Both the position numbers and the translations under genes were made by a program. Of a stretch of 64,000 nt of DNA, positions 34,462-48,365 are shown piece after piece. Under the pieces are notes generated by a model. That model had not been told where the DNA came from and did not search any database. It saw only the letters and a list, made by a program, of their open reading frames with translations. Source of the DNA: Torymus aiolomorphi. Its lineage: Eukaryota > Arthropoda > Insecta > Hymenoptera > Torymidae. The stretch's first letter is position 1, and every line of letters begins with the position of its first letter. The stretch is from positions 215,435,376-215,499,375 of the forward strand of contig CM070873.1 of assembly GCA_036365515.1 (NCBI GenBank), read 5' to 3'.

Positions 34462-36375
34462 CCCATGTAAAAAAATTTGTATAAATTATATATAAATTAT
34501 GCATAATGCGCTGTGCATAGACTATGTATGGAATTGAGCATGCATAATCTATGCATAGTCCATACAGAATCTGCACATATTGTCTATGCAGAGGTTATTA
34601 GAGGAGTGCAGATAAAATTAGGCTATTTAGTTGATAAAAAAATCTTTATTTTAATCTTACAATGTATAGTTTGATTTGTACTTACTATTTTGAATCTCGT
34701 CCTCGCTATGCCCCCTTCCTCAGGACAATCTCAATACTGCACTGTTGAAATAAAGCTGAGCACTAAGCTGCAGCGGGCATTCGGGAAAAATGACGACGAC
34801 ATCTCCGAAGTTGAGGAATTTACGGGTATAGAGCCAGCGAGTGAATCTTGTCGAAGATGTGGTACGCTTTACAGGTCCTAAGGCCATGCACTCACATACA
34901 TGAGTCTCACTCCTCGTGTCGTCGTCGTGACTGTTGTCGCCGTCGCGGACATCGCCGTCGCCGACGTCGTCGTCGTCATCGTCCCCGTTGTCGCTGCCCG
35001 CGTAAAAAAATTACGTTTGGCCAAAGTTTATGTGAAGTTGTCGAAACAGCAATATACCTGAAAAAGAAAAAGAAAATTTCCACAAATTACCTCGTTTTTT
35101 ATGACTTATATATGTGTATTTTATATTTACGAAAAAAATGGTAAATACTGCACCGAAGGTTATTCACGTTTATGTATAAGTGTGTACAATCGTTCATCTA
35201 ATTATTTAAGAATTGAAAACTTATCTGACGTGCAGATGGCTCGACAAAAAGACAGGAAAACCTTGTTTTTAAACCATGATCATCTTTTCATATCTAGAAC
35301 ATTATGTAGGTAGACTTGAAAAGCTGCGAAGAATTGTCGAACTCCAAAAGTAAAAGAAGTCGTTTTGTAGTTAGGCTATAACGTGAATGTAGATGTGTTT
35401 ACTCGTCGCTATGGTTTAGAAGCACAGATGCCTACATTCAAGTGACATTCTAACCACGACACGACTTTTTCGACTTCTCGAGTTTGACGGTGCTTTGTAA
35501 ATTAAGAAGTCCAAATATTGTGAATATGGAAAGAATCCACTTGGAAGTTTTTCTTGTCCTTTTGCCGAGCCATCTGCACATCAGATAAGTTTTCAATTAT
35601 TAAATAATTAGATACACGATTGTACACACCTTTCATAACCGCGAATATAATATTTAATACCTTAATAACCTTCTGTGCACTATTTACCATTATTTTTTTC
35701 GTAAATGTAAAACACACATATATAAGTCATAAGTTTACGAGGTACTTTGTGGAAATTTTCTTTTTCTTTTTCAGGTATATTGCTGCTTCGACAACTTCAT
35801 ATAAACTCTGGCCAAACGTAATTTTTTTACGTAGGCAGCGACAACAGGGACGATGACGACGACGACGTCGGCGACGGCGATGTCCGCGACGGCAACAACG
35901 GTCACGACGACGACACGAGGAGTGAGAATCACGTATGTGAGAGCATGGCCTTACTTAGGACCTGTAAAGCGTACCACATCTTCGACAAGATTCACTCGCT
36001 GGCTCTATACCCGTAAATTCCTCAACTTCGGAGATGTCGTCGTCATTTTTCCCGAATGCCCGCTGCAGCTTAGTGCTCAGCTTTATTTCAACAGTGCAGT
36101 ATTGAGATTGTCCTGAGGAAGGGGGCATAGCGAGGACGAGATTCAAAATAGTAAGTACAAATCAAACTATACATTGTAAGATTAAAATAAAGATTTTTTT
36201 ATCAACTAAATAGCCTAATTTTATCTGCACTCCTCTAATAACCTCTGCATAGACAATATGTGCAGATTCTGTATGGACTATGCATAGATTATGCATGCTC
36301 AATTCCATACATAGTCTATGCACAGCGCATTATGCATAATTTATGTATAATTTATACAAATTTTTTTTACATGGG
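34462..36375. mobile_element. Large foldback element (1.9 kb, ~0.8 kb arms)
   Basis: Left arm about 34462-35270 and right arm about 35560-36375 are reverse complements, with a loop of roughly 290 bp. The ends read CCCATGTAAAAAAATTTGT and its complement; a TGCATT just outside each end may extend the terminal repeat with a 3-base gap. The outer 400 bp of each arm is almost identical, including an exactly conserved 63-codon frame (34690-34881 and 35955-36146). The inner arms contain diverged GTC-repeat DNA. Subterminal copies of TATGCATAG-like palindromes occur near both ends. There is no transposase, so it would be non-autonomous; the superfamily is not identified. Confidence 0.85.
34921..35000. 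repeat. GTC-rich trinucleotide tract, left arm
   Basis: Imperfect GTCGTCGCC-type repeats inside the left arm of the foldback; the mirror copy lies at about 35838-35916 and has diverged in unit order. Confidence 0.7.
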
Positions 36376-37779
36376 TTTAATGCATTATACCTGCAGACAA
36401 CTGTACAATCCCATACTGGGGGTAAAGCAGCATGAATATATTAAAAAAAGTTTTATAATTAACACTTACATTAGCAAATAGGTGTATAGCATCGCAATCA
36501 TTCGTGTTACTCACCTGTAACAAAAAGAAAGCATTACGATTAGATTTACAATATTTTATCATTAAATATTTCAAAATAAATATAATATTATAACCTATGT
36601 AATTGAATAGTATAGAATAAAAATCAGTCCACTGCGTACTGTCCAGAAGTGACAGTAGCTTTTTGAAAAAAAAATGTACATTTGAATTAAGAATATTGTT
36701 TTCTAACGCCACAAGCTCGCCGGAGGTTCGAAACTCGGCAAAAAATGGCCGGTCCGTGCATAATGCATCTCTAGCATAACGTGTCGCAGGTGTTATCTTA
36801 CACGCGGCGAGCGGGACGACGCTTAGGTAGGCGCTCGCGAGCCAGTATATAGACTATCGGATGTTACACTGGCGCGTCAGCAGGAGCATAAGGCCGACGA
36901 GAGCGTATACAGTGCCAAATTACCCGGCGTCGCTGCAACGGGAAACGACTCTTGCTTACTCTCCTTCCCTTCCTTCTCTCGATGGCCTTCTGTCACTCTC
37001 GGCTTCTCCTCTTCGCTCCCCCCGAGAGGATATATAATTTCACGCCCGCGGAAAAGTCTGCATGCGCGCGGGCATCCACGCAGCCTTTTTTATTGTTCTC
37101 GTGACGGACTGCACGGTAGACGCGATTTCCGCCGCGAGTTATGGAGGCGCGCGAGCGCGCGACGCCAGTTGTAGTTTTTGCGCGCGTAATTACGGGATGA
37201 GATGCGGTCATGAGCGCAAATTGTGGTAATGTTGCGTCTTCGCGCTCGACTGGCTGATACGTCCTTTTTGCTGATGGGCGGTAAGAACCGCGCCGTGCCG
37301 ATCGGTACAAGCCCATTGTGCATATCGGCTGGACGCGATGATCTGATCGAGTGGCCGTGAAAATCGGAGCGAATTCAAACGGTTCGCCTGCGAAGACAGA
37401 AAGAGAGATAACTGCGCGAGGTCTTGTTAGCCAATCTTATAAACGATAAGAGCGCTGTGAAAATTGTGTTGGAAAATTCAAAGTGCACATATACGTCTAA
37501 TACAAAAACTATCTCGGACACGCCTTTTAATACTCGATTCCGCGCTTTCCATTTTTATTTTGCCAACTCTACTTATAGTTATGATGTTCGACTATTACAT
37601 CGCGCAGGATTGGCTCAACTGCTTAACGAGAAGTTATTAACTGCTAAAAAAATACTACACTCTTCGATTACAAGAGCTAATGTGAATGAGATATCTAAAT
37701 TATAGGCCAATTAGCAATCAATTACATGCATCAAAGGCTTTCTTCCTTTGAAAAAGAAGCAACACAGCCATACTTCGCG

Positions 37780-37783
<4 letters not shown>
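36376..37783. other. Spacer with CpG-rich island (36.7-37.4 kb)
   Basis: The island contains AGTATATAGAC near 36848. A 93-codon frame at 37424-37705 is unrecognised and not credited. Confidence 0.4.

Positions 37784-37810
<27 letters not shown>
37784..37810. repeat. (AT)n microsatellite
   Basis: About 13 AT units. Confidence 0.95.
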
Positions 37811-40370
37811 GCTTTATTGTGTGTCCAACTTGAGATTATTTGATTAAATTGCTTAATTGAACGTTTCTGAATGGTAGATAAAACTTGACATGTATTTGTA
37901 TCGGAATTACTTTTGAAGCGGACGCGTCAAGAGTTTTTCACTTGGTTCCATGAATGACAGGAAAAAAGCTCGGACAAAACTGATATCAATATTTCTGAAG
38001 GCCAACAACATCAAAATTCATCCAGTTCGTACTATTATTTTAGGCAAAACACGAATTCGCTTTGTAACTGAAAAGTAAAAGGTCGAGGAGAAAAGACGTA
38101 ACAGGAGAAAAAAAGAAAGAGAGCGAAGGAGATCAACGTCCCTCGCGTATATGGACGCATTCAATACTCTCTCTCTCGCATAGCACGCGTGGTAGCCGAG
38201 ACGCGCGCGTGATACACACACGTGTATACGGGCGCGTTCGACGACACATAAATAAAGGAAACAACTCAATTTCAAAGCAACGCGCGTCGAGAGAAATTGT
38301 TCCGATGGAAAATAAACGCGCGCAGCGAGCTCTCGCTCTCAAAGTAGACCAGCTTGCTGCTGCTGCTGCTGCACTCCTCCGTACTAGCAATTCTGCCAAA
38401 GCTCACGAACGCACATAACATGCGAGTGCCTGGGTGTGCGTGTGTGCGCACACAGACGGGAAAGCCGCTAACAGCCCGATAAATCGCCTTCCGCGAACCC
38501 GCATACACATTTATACGTGCGCGAGAAAGAGGGAGATCCTTTAGGGTCTTTCCACAACGATGAATACACAGTTAGATGCATCTTAACGTTCGAGAAAGTT
38601 GCGGAGACAGTAATATTTGCTTTGGAAGGCAAAACTATATTTTATGTTCAAGAAAAGCTAAAACTAAGTCAAAGCTTTCCTTTCACATTAAAAAATCACG
38701 GTCTATTGTTCATAAATTTAATATACGAGGCAAAATTTTAATTCAAACCTACAGTATATGTACGTAGTAAATTTACTATTACATGGAATCAGTTGATGCT
38801 CATTTACATTTGTATTCTGCAAGAGGACCTTGGTGAACTCTTTTTACTGGAATCTACGACAAAAACGTCTTCTAAACTACGAATCAGAGGCAGTTTTACA
38901 GACTCGAGCTTTCGCATCTACGCATCATAGACTCGGGCCTGCGCACGCACGAAGGTATAGAAAAACTCGTCGTGTCATTTCTTTCTCGCTCGCTATACAC
39001 AGCGTCAAAACAGAAAGAAGGAAATAATCACGCGCGAGGTCCCGGCCCGAGGCCTTAGATGGTCCGACGGCCGAGGAGGAATACATACGGTCCGCGTGTG
39101 CACGCAGCCTCCGCTCACTCGCTCGCGCGCCGCACAAAAACTAGACATAGGCCTAGAATGGACATATATATATATGCGCATAGGGCATTGCTGTCGCCGC
39201 CGCAACTGTTTCGTTTCGCGCTCGCGCGCGCGCGCGCGCAGGATGTCTTCTTGCCAGACCGAACAGACCGAGCAGATGTACAAGCGCTGCTTTTGTTTAT
39301 CCACGCGAAATAAAATAATGCAGACGGCTGATGATGTAACGAGGATGAGGTTCGCACTGATCGCTATCAAACTAACGGGTTTGTGCTTATGTTATGTTGG
39401 TTTCAAATATGGTATGTACATATATATTCTAAGTAACAGTTTTCAATAAGATGGGAATATTGGAAATTCTAATTACACTAGTACAGTAGAAACGTGGAGA
39501 TATTTTCTTTACCGTATTGCTTCTATTATTCGTCGATTTTATTTATTTGTTATTGAAATTTCAAACATTTAAATGTGTGATACCTGTATTAAAATGATCT
39601 CAATCAGAAGTTGAAGTCATACATTTAAAGTTCTAACGGAAAAGACAATCGTAAAACTACAGCTACAACAAAACTAAACGGTTAAAAATATCATATCATT
39701 TCTTTTATTTAAATTGGCTAAGTAATTTATCCATATCATAATACGTACTTTTCTCACGTTGTTGATGGGAAAAATAATTAATGGTAATAGTTCATACATG
39801 CATATGTTTTTTTAATAAAATATCGATGATTTTATGGGACATTAACGTTTCAAAAATATTTTTATCAGCAAATAAAGAATTGTCATTTATGAAGTAATAT
39901 CCTTTGAAATTGTTTCTTCTTTGATTTTCTCTATAAAATAAAATCTTTCATAATGATGTTAAGTAATAAGCTTAAAAGCTTGAAAAGAAGTTCGCTGCTC
40001 GTTGCACGCGTTATTTTTGACCCAATTTCTCTTTACCGATACTTATAAGTGTAATGTAAACATAACATTATAGTTCATTTAACTCTTTTGGAATGTTGAA
40101 AAGTTTAAAAAGTATAAAAGCCAGCATTAAAATCATTCGAGAAAAAAAATCTTTAACACACCTGCTTAATGATCATGACACTGTAGAGCTCTATAAATAC
40201 AAAAAGAAATCTATACCGACTTTTTATACCGGCTCTCATTTACATAACTATAAACACATCAATTTAAAGAAAACTGAGTTTCTTGACTTGGCTTATATTG
40301 ATGGCTGTTATTCAATACCAGCAGCCGGAGGAAAAAAAGTAGAGAAAAAAGAAGCGGAATGAAAAACCGG
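37811..40370. other. CpG-rich island (38.0-39.3 kb) then AT-rich spacer
   Basis: The island carries a CTG repeat at about 38355-38372 and a (CG)n run near 39221-39239. The spacer after it holds an 89-codon ATG frame (40093-40362) rich in Lys, with no recognisable domain. Nothing else seen. Confidence 0.4.
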
Positions 40371-43300
40371 TTGGCCGCAGGTGCACAGCTGTACAGGCGT
40401 ATACGTATAGAAAAAGTCAAAGTATGCGATTACCAAATAATAAAACGACGTCTTAAAACTCTACATATCGCACGATCGAATCGATACGCCGCGCGTACAG
40501 CCGAGCTGTCGAGAAACCTTCGCAAATTCTCGCAGCCTCGAGGAAGTTTCGGCCCCGCTATAGCACGGCGAACAATGGTCGTGGCGAATATCGATCCTGC
40601 ATGCATGTGTGCACGAGAGTCGAGGGAGAGTCGGGCGACGATGTATGGGCGCGAAGGCATGGCCAAGGAGAGGATCGCCCGCGAGAGTTTGGCCCAGTTC
40701 GAGGCGCTGCCGCGGCGACAACTCGCTGTTATCGGGAACAAGTGCACGAGCCGACGTACGAATGCGCGACGAACAGGTTTAACGGCTTTGCGCAACGAGC
40801 GTCTTGTGCAATTACGCGAGCGTACGCCTCTGCGTTTATGCAAGTGTCATTATCGATACATAACGCGCGTACGCGCACTCCCGCTGAGATTTATCACTTT
40901 CGTTTTTGCCGCCTTCCCGAAATTACGTGCGACTTGACTTTTTCATTCGCCAGGCCGCGCGCGAGACTCCTTTTTGTCTTTCGCGTGTGCGCGCGAATAT
41001 TTTTCTTTATCTTTACTACATGTATATACGAGTATTATGTAAAAAGTTAATATTTTCAAAACGAATTATTCAGTTACAATAATAATCTCAAAATATTTTT
41101 TTTATTTTAATAAATACGTTATCAAAGAATCTACGAAGCTTTTACTATATCTTAGTTTAATTTGTATATGCTTTTGCAAGAAGTTTTTAAAGCTAGCAGA
41201 AAATTGTGTGTCGTGAATGGGCCCAACTTCTATTATAATTTTTACACATATTTGCACTTAAACATGATTGCTACACGTAACAATTTTATATGCCACTTTC
41301 TATTGTATTTCATTCAAACTTGACTTTTATAAGCAATAAACGAGACCCATTTGAGATGTTTTGAGAAACAAATCATTTTTTGGTAAAAATTAGCAAATTG
41401 CACCAGGAATTAATGTCTGAAAAGTGTTTCATCATATACATGATTTAATATTTATATAAACTGAATTGACAGCGTCCTTCTCTAGTTAATTAGTAATAAA
41501 TTCAACCTATATTTTAAGTTGAATGAATACCTATTGAATGGAAATAATATGATGTAAGTAATGGTTGAACTGTATAATTTGATTGTTTTTACATTCTTTG
41601 ACATTTTCTTTAGAAAAGCGCATGAACGTTTCCTCAGTGTACATTTCCAAAACATACCGCACCCATCGCAAGGGAAAACGTGCAATCGTATAGATCATGC
41701 AAATTTCCATTATGGCTGTCTGAAGGACAAAATCATTTTGAAACAAGAGAAAAGAATACTTAACACAATTGACTGATTAATTCAGTGTAAACAATAATTT
41801 TCTTCTTTGTAATTGTGCAAAGTATGTTATAGAGAACACAAGAACTCCATTCTTCTATTTAAATGCGTGCACCGTTGAAAAAGCATAAAATGTTCTTACC
41901 TATATCTTTCGCAAATTGACTAAGCGATTTTAGTATAATATAAAAAAGAATCATTGAATAGTTTTGCTTTAAAATAAATTACCTATATATGTGCAAATAA
42001 GAAAATCAACGATTTCTTCCAAGTTACATAAATAATTAAACTCGTAATCTAAATTACAAAACTAGTTTCAGTGAAAGTATATAAAAAAAGCGGAGAAAGA
42101 TCAATAACGTGCCGACATTCAGCTATGCTACTTCCTTCGATTCACACTATAATTACTCAAGCCCATATTAACCCCATAAAAAAATCTCTAGCCCCAAAAG
42201 GTAAATCATTTACCTGTTCTGAAAAAAGGACTGCAATTAAAATTCTTTCGTATCGCCGCATCGTCCTTGAAATAAGAAAAGGAGTTGGATTTAAAATCGT
42301 GAAATAATTGCAGGCTGAAAGTGAAGTAGATCGAAATAGCTCCTTGTAAGATGAAAAGCCAGGAGCTTAGAGAGTCGGCAGGTCACTTCGAACCTTTCCC
42401 AGTCAGAAAAATCATCTCGTGCATGCATCAACCCTCGGCGTATGACGAGGATGAAGAAGCAGCGTCCGGAGCCTCCTGCATCCGACGATGTAATAATCGC
42501 GCTTCTGCGCCTATTATCTATATCTACTCTGCGTACAGTGTGTGCTAGCGCAGCGCACGCGCCTCTGGACCGGCAGACGCGTCGGGCGCACGTGTGTAGG
42601 GAAGCTGGCGAGGAACGCCCATCGCGAATCAGGCAGAGAAGCTGCTGCCGCTTCTGCACCGGCTACCGAGAGATGATGGCTTCGCTCGCTCGCTCGCTCA
42701 CTCTCCGGACAGTGCAGTGAACTTGGCAAGAAATCCAAGGTTGCCACACCGGCTCTTAATGATCTAGTTTCTCTCCTCTCCGCGTTCTCGCGCGCGGCCG
42801 GAAGATGATGATATTCGTTATTACGCATTCGTCCGTCTCTTCTCTCGCCCTCTCTCATACACCTCTTTCGCTTCGGCCGCGCGTGCAGCGACAAATATCC
42901 TTTGATGTTCGTACAAATGTATAAGACCGAGACGGACTACGGCTGATTTGTTTGCTTGTTCGGGAGAAGTGGAGCGAGAGCGCGGATTCCCGCCGCTGGA
43001 ATTTCATTCGGCTGAGAACGAGAAACCGAAATCTTAAACGGTTCGCTTACCAGAGGATATTTTAAGCCGAGGCAGCGTCTGTTTGGTAAAAGGCGTGTCT
43101 CGCGCGCTCTCGTCAAGCGACTTGATTAGATAGCCGGCCGCTATTTTTATTCGCTCTCTAAGGAGCTTCTATTTCCAGTCTCATATTATCCTTGCGTCAC
43201 AGATACATTCCTCAAGTGCACAGTCTAAAGATAATTTTAATTCACTTACTATTACTAAATACAAACTTAATGGGCGATTAAGCTTAAAATATACAAATTA

Positions 43301-43970
43301 TTTTGTTTGATTTGAATATTAAAGGACGTAATATACTTTTTCACGCGTTCATTAATGGCAACATCTGACATACTCAACGATGCGTGGAGAAAAAGCTATG
43401 CGCGTGATAGTCATAAAAGGGAATGATTGTGTAGCAGATTCAAGATGGATGTCCCACCTATACACACAGTACATTTCCTTTATGCGCACACTCTCGAAGG
43501 CTTACTCACATGCTCTCGATTCGCGTTCGCGCGCGATGTCTCGAATAGGGCAACAAGCGGCAGTAGCGGCAGCAGCAGCACGAAGCGGTGCGAGGAAAAA
43601 ATTGGACCGCCGCCGCGAGGAGAAAAAGCTGCGGCGCGCGCAGAATGATGTCATTGTTGTCGGGGGGGCCGATGATTTACGCCTTTCGCGTTTGCTAGAT
43701 GGGCGACGGCGATTATGTGGAGCTTTGAATGATTTCATTGATTTTAAACGCTGAAACGTGTTTTGACGCACTACCGCGCAGCCGGCCGGATTTTAATTTG
43801 CCGTCCGAGCGACTCGCGGAACGATTCGAATCGCGCGGCTGCGCGTTGCTGCTCGACAGACCGCAAGCTTGCTCCTCGGCTCTCACTCCGCCTGTATTTG
43901 CTCTGTAAACATGATTAATTGAAATTTCTAGATTATTATTGCTGCCGCCGCCGCCGCCGCTGCACTGCCC
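40371..43970. other. CpG-rich islands at 40.4-41.0 and 42.3-43.9 kb with AT-rich DNA between
   Basis: Islands have overlapping open frames on both strands and no recognisable protein. A GCC repeat lies at about 43941-43961. The 41.05-42.3 kb section is AT-rich and featureless. Confidence 0.4.
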
Positions 43971-45420
43971 AGCGGTTTGTGAATTCTATATGTTATTTCA
44001 ATAATAACCGCGGGTACCCCATTAACAGAGAATTTAGATATGAATTTCAAATACTACTAAAAACTTTTTTTCATAAAATAATAATAATAAACCTATTATT
44101 TTACTAATGTCTTTGTCAATTTCAATCAAATCTATCGCTTTTTATCGAAAACTTTTAGATAAGGCAAAAACAAGTTTTTGTAATATTTCATAATCTTAGG
44201 ATAACTGTATTCATACTTAAAGTATAAATTGGGCGATAAAAGTATCCAATAAAATTTAGCACCGGAAGAGTGGATATTTAAGAAAAAATAAATTCTCAAA
44301 CAAGGATATTATTCTAATCCTAAGTGATGGGATTTTAAGAAATTTAGACAATCAAAAATTATCTCAGTATTTACAAATCACTTTCAGGCTTGAAATCTAA
44401 ATAAAAAGTCGTTTTATTGGCTATAAAAAAAATTTAATTGTATGCAAATGTTTTAGTATATATTCGATTCTTGTAATCCTCGCAGAAAGTAAAAGGACAC
44501 TCAAGTGTGCTGAGCCTCAAATACCGAAATTTATGGACGCGACATAAATTTTACAGATTTTATCTCAAGAATGAGAATTAACCCATAAAGTGTGCTCAAA
44601 ACATGAGGAAACCCGTATACTGATGCAGATGTATCCGTCAAATAAAATATATTTAAAAATCTATACTAAGATCCAAACTGTCTAGTTTGGTTGTTCTAAA
44701 CAAAAAGGGGTCAAAGAGTCTTTTTATATTCAAACGGATATAGAAAAGTAACATTTGTAATAAAATAATCATGTGATGTTTTGCATTGAACATGTTTTGA
44801 AATTGTATGTTTAAAATTTTATATTTCTTTGCCTTCTTTAAAAATTACATAATTTTACAGCATTAATTTCTCAGCATTATAGAATACATGATAGGTAGGC
44901 ATTTTCAACTATTAAAAAAGATTTTGTGGAATAATTATTCCCAATATTAATTTTATTTAAAAAATCTTATTGATGAAATTCTTTTTAAAAAATAATTTTT
45001 TTTTTCAAAATTCAACTAACTTGAAATGAAATTTAACATTTTACCGTGATGCAAAAAGGTAAAATTTTAGAAGAATATCCCGATATTGTCTCCTCACAGA
45101 GGAAGCTTTGTGATGAAGAAACAAATTTTCGAGAAAACATTAGAAACATACTATGAATCATCGGAATACGCTATTTTAAAAAAATCTGTATGTGCGCGTG
45201 TGTCTAATTTTGGCAGTTTTCCAATTTTTTTTTTCGGACTAGACTAATCGTTTTTCTTTTTCTGTAAATAATATAGTTAGAGAATAGACCTATTGCATAG
45301 TTTCAAAGTTATATTCTCTTATATTGATTTTTCAGTTAAAAAAAATCTGATGTTCGGAATTTCGAATATTTTCTCCACTAGTGACCCCCCAAACTCTCGA
45401 AAAACATACAGCTAAACGTG
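43971..45420. other. AT-rich gene-free stretch
   Basis: I see no open frame above about 60 codons and no repeat structure. Confidence 0.45.
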
Positions 45421-46800
45421 TTACTCACGTAGTGAACAAAAAATGTCTTTCGCATTCGCAAGATTGATGCAACGCGCCGCGTTTAACAATCGCCTTTATC
45501 CCTTCGGATAATCCCCTCGTAAAGTTGAATTTTGCTCGCGCGCACGCGCGAGTCTGCCCCCCTCTCGCACTGCAAAAAGGAGTGAAAAACGATTTGAATA
45601 AGACGCGTGCTCTTGAGCCCCGAATTGACAATACGCATATTTCTCAGGCTGTGAATCGCGGGGACGTGTGGCTTCTTTCTCCTGGAAGTGAAATTTATTG
45701 CACTGATGACGAGCGTCGAAATGGATCCTAACCGCCACGGCTAAACGCATAAACACGCGCGCCTCTGATGTCTTTTCTCCATTCGCGCGGCAGGCACATA
45801 TTTTGACGGAGCTGTTTGTCGTCCCCAGGCACGACCTCACCACCGCGTGCTGTTCTCGATGACTCGTCAACGACTCGCCTCTCCAGTGTCGAAGGTAAAA
45901 ATTGAAAAAAGAAGAAAATTCTTCAGTGCGAATGCGAGACAAAAAGTGCGTGCTCCTTTCGCACGTAAGTGCGACTTTTTATGTTACGCTTTTTCAAGGG
46001 CGACGCAGCAAAAAAAGTTTTCTGGAACTCGAGACAATGCAATGAAAGGAAACTAACGTATTTTTGTTTACGGCAAGGCCTAAGGGTGAAATTTAAGTAA
46101 ATCGTCGTTGCGTACCTGAAGGAGTTGTTTACTAACTGTTTTTGTCCGTAGAAAAAGTTGCAGTATTAAATTGTTGGTTACGAAAATGGGACGGAAAATA
46201 GTAATACATAGCTGCAAAGGTATAATAATCTAACTGCAACCTGCACTTTTTTCGTAAGGGATTTGATTGCATAATAAGGCAGATTTCGCAGAAATGTGAT
46301 AGTCCTAACTATCAACAAATTATGATGAGAACAATATTGCGAAACATGGTTTCATCACAATTATAGATCTTATTATCTTTGTAGTTGCAGAGAAAGAACT
46401 CTATATTTTTTATGAAATAGACCATGAAATTGTATACATGCGGTAGAAAAACTACAATAGAATTAATAGCGGGATGTATACTTAAGAATATAGCGCATCT
46501 CAATTAAATTTCTTTAAAACAAGTCGTCTTACTTTTATTGAATAATTAAGCAAATGAAAGCAGTTGTAATGATAATATTACAGTTTTTTACGATTAGACA
46601 TAGAATACTAGTTTACGTTGAATAACATGGACATCATTGGAGAGTAAAATTCAAATCAAGTGTTTAGTTTAATCAAGTTATAAACTTGAAAACTACCGCA
46701 GGTTTTTATAGCAGAAATGCGTCGGTCTGAAAAGGTTCTTGAAAAGTTGAGCCACTAAATAGAGACTCCATTCGCAGCGCGGTTCTCCATAAAGAGCCCG
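45421..46800. other. CpG-rich island (45.4-46.0 kb) and AT-rich spacer
   Basis: A 148-codon - strand frame in the island has no domain and is treated as compositional. Nothing recognised in the spacer. Confidence 0.4.
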
Positions 46801-47052
46801 CACTGAGAGAAAAAAAAGGAGGTGTCCACCAAAGACTCTGGTACAGGGAACCGAATTACTCCGGTTTGGCATGTTTGGTAGTAGCCACCGGACGAACTCG
46901 GTAGTGACTACCGAAGAGGTTATGTTTATTACAGACAAATTGGCTTAGTCCGGTAGTGGCTACCGAAGTCTCTGGTGCAGCGTACTAGATAGTGTCCGCT
47001 TGTTCGTAACTTGGCTTTGTCCGGTACTCTTAACCTTTTTTTTCTCTCAGTG
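46801..47052. mobile_element. MITE with CACTGAGAGAAAAAAA ends (252 bp)
   Basis: Terminal inverted repeats of about 19 bp (CACTGAGAGAAAAAAAAGG and its complement). Inside are palindromic CGGTAGTGRCTACCG units at 46899-46913 and 46951-46965 and a related TGGTAGTAGCCACCGG at about 46876-46891. No coding capacity. Ends of this kind are common in insect MITEs; the superfamily is not certain and a target duplication is unclear (CG on both sides at most). Confidence 0.85.
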
Positions 47053-47228
47053 CGAGTTTGATATAAGGATCGACCTCCCCTAAGGCGCATAATATAACGG
47101 CGCCTGACTCGCTCCGAGCTCCTCATTTTACGATTCACCTGAAAGCCGCCAACACCCAATATAGAAGGAGGTCGAGAGAGCCTGGAGAGGAAAAGGAAAG
47201 AAGGAGAGAGCCTCTCCTCTCCGAGAGT

Positions 47229-47267
<39 letters not shown>

Positions 47268-48365
47268 CGTCATCGGCAAGCCGCAAGGCTGCTTGGAGGA
47301 CGAAGTCGACGGCTCGCAGGAAGTGCCAAGCCCTTAGGAATGCTGTTAACGATTCGCAAACAAACGAAATTCACTCCCCCTGGACCCCACGCCGCCTCGG
47401 TCTTGCCTTTCTCGTCCAGCTCTAACCACGCGCTCGCGCCCGCCACTCACTCCCTCTCCCTTTCTCTTTTCTCGTATCGCTGCTCCGCGCACATATACGT
47501 ATACCTGCGTGTGTATAATAAAAGCTGGTGTGTAGTCGCTGCTGCTCCTGCACTATGCCTGTGGGAGGGAATCGAGCTTGGAATGTGCGCACGTGAGTTA
47601 CCAAACGATTACGATCGAACAAAGCCCGAAATTCGAGGATCCGAATGCGCGATCATTGTGTGTTTATAAAAACGGGTTTTTCGAGTTCTGATCCTTTTTT
47701 TACATTATACTCCTCCTCGTGCTCCTTTTTCAGAGGGGGTAGGGGACCGCGGAAACGCGAGGTTCTGACCTGATGAGTTTGCTGTCACTCGCGGGACGCG
47801 AGTGTGTCTTTTGTGAATTATGACGGCGAAACACGCGTGAAATTGAGTTTTATGAGCCCCGCGGAGGCTGTATTTCAACTAGATGTCGGTTTTGCGCCGC
47901 GTGACTCTCCCTCCTTTTTTTTCTTTTTTCTCCCCCAAGTGATTTTTCGAGAAAGTTGTGGGTGCCGCTGTTTTCAAGATGCTTCGCGGCTCGTGCATTG
48001 TTGATGAAATCTTTTCATAGTGATTAATGCCTCGAGGACTGTAACTTTGAAAAGAACGACTTTTTCAATTATTCAATGCGCCCCTTACGACTATAAATGG
48101 TGTTAGATTTGCGCTTCAGCTTTAAGAAAGATAAATTGAATTATCTAAATATTTCAAGCCATCGTGTTTTAATACTATCTTAGCTATAGTATTATTGTAT
48201 CAGGGAGTGAGATAAACTGGTACGTTTATGACAAAGTGAACAAAGATAGGAATAGCATGGTTGGTGAATTTCGTTACCTTTTATACTATTATAGAGTACA
48301 TTGAGAATCTATGTGTAGATACTAAATGTCATGATCAACTAACGGATCACGGATTTCGCTAAAAC
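47053..48365. other. CpG-rich island with GT repeat, then spacer
   Basis: GC-rich to about 47900, then AT-rich. Open frames over the GT repeat are artefacts. No gene supported. Confidence 0.4.
47227..47266. repeat. (GT)n microsatellite
   Basis: About 20 GT units with one early A interruption. Confidence 0.95.

Noticed and set aside
36715..36745. GGTTCGAAACTC resembling a tRNA B box
   Set aside because: No A box at the right distance and no cloverleaf-compatible flanks. A second similar match near 27905 also fails.
40093..40362. 89-codon ATG frame rich in Lys
   Set aside because: Proper ATG start, but no recognisable domain, no flanking splice or conservation evidence and low-complexity content. 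Kept only as a lead.
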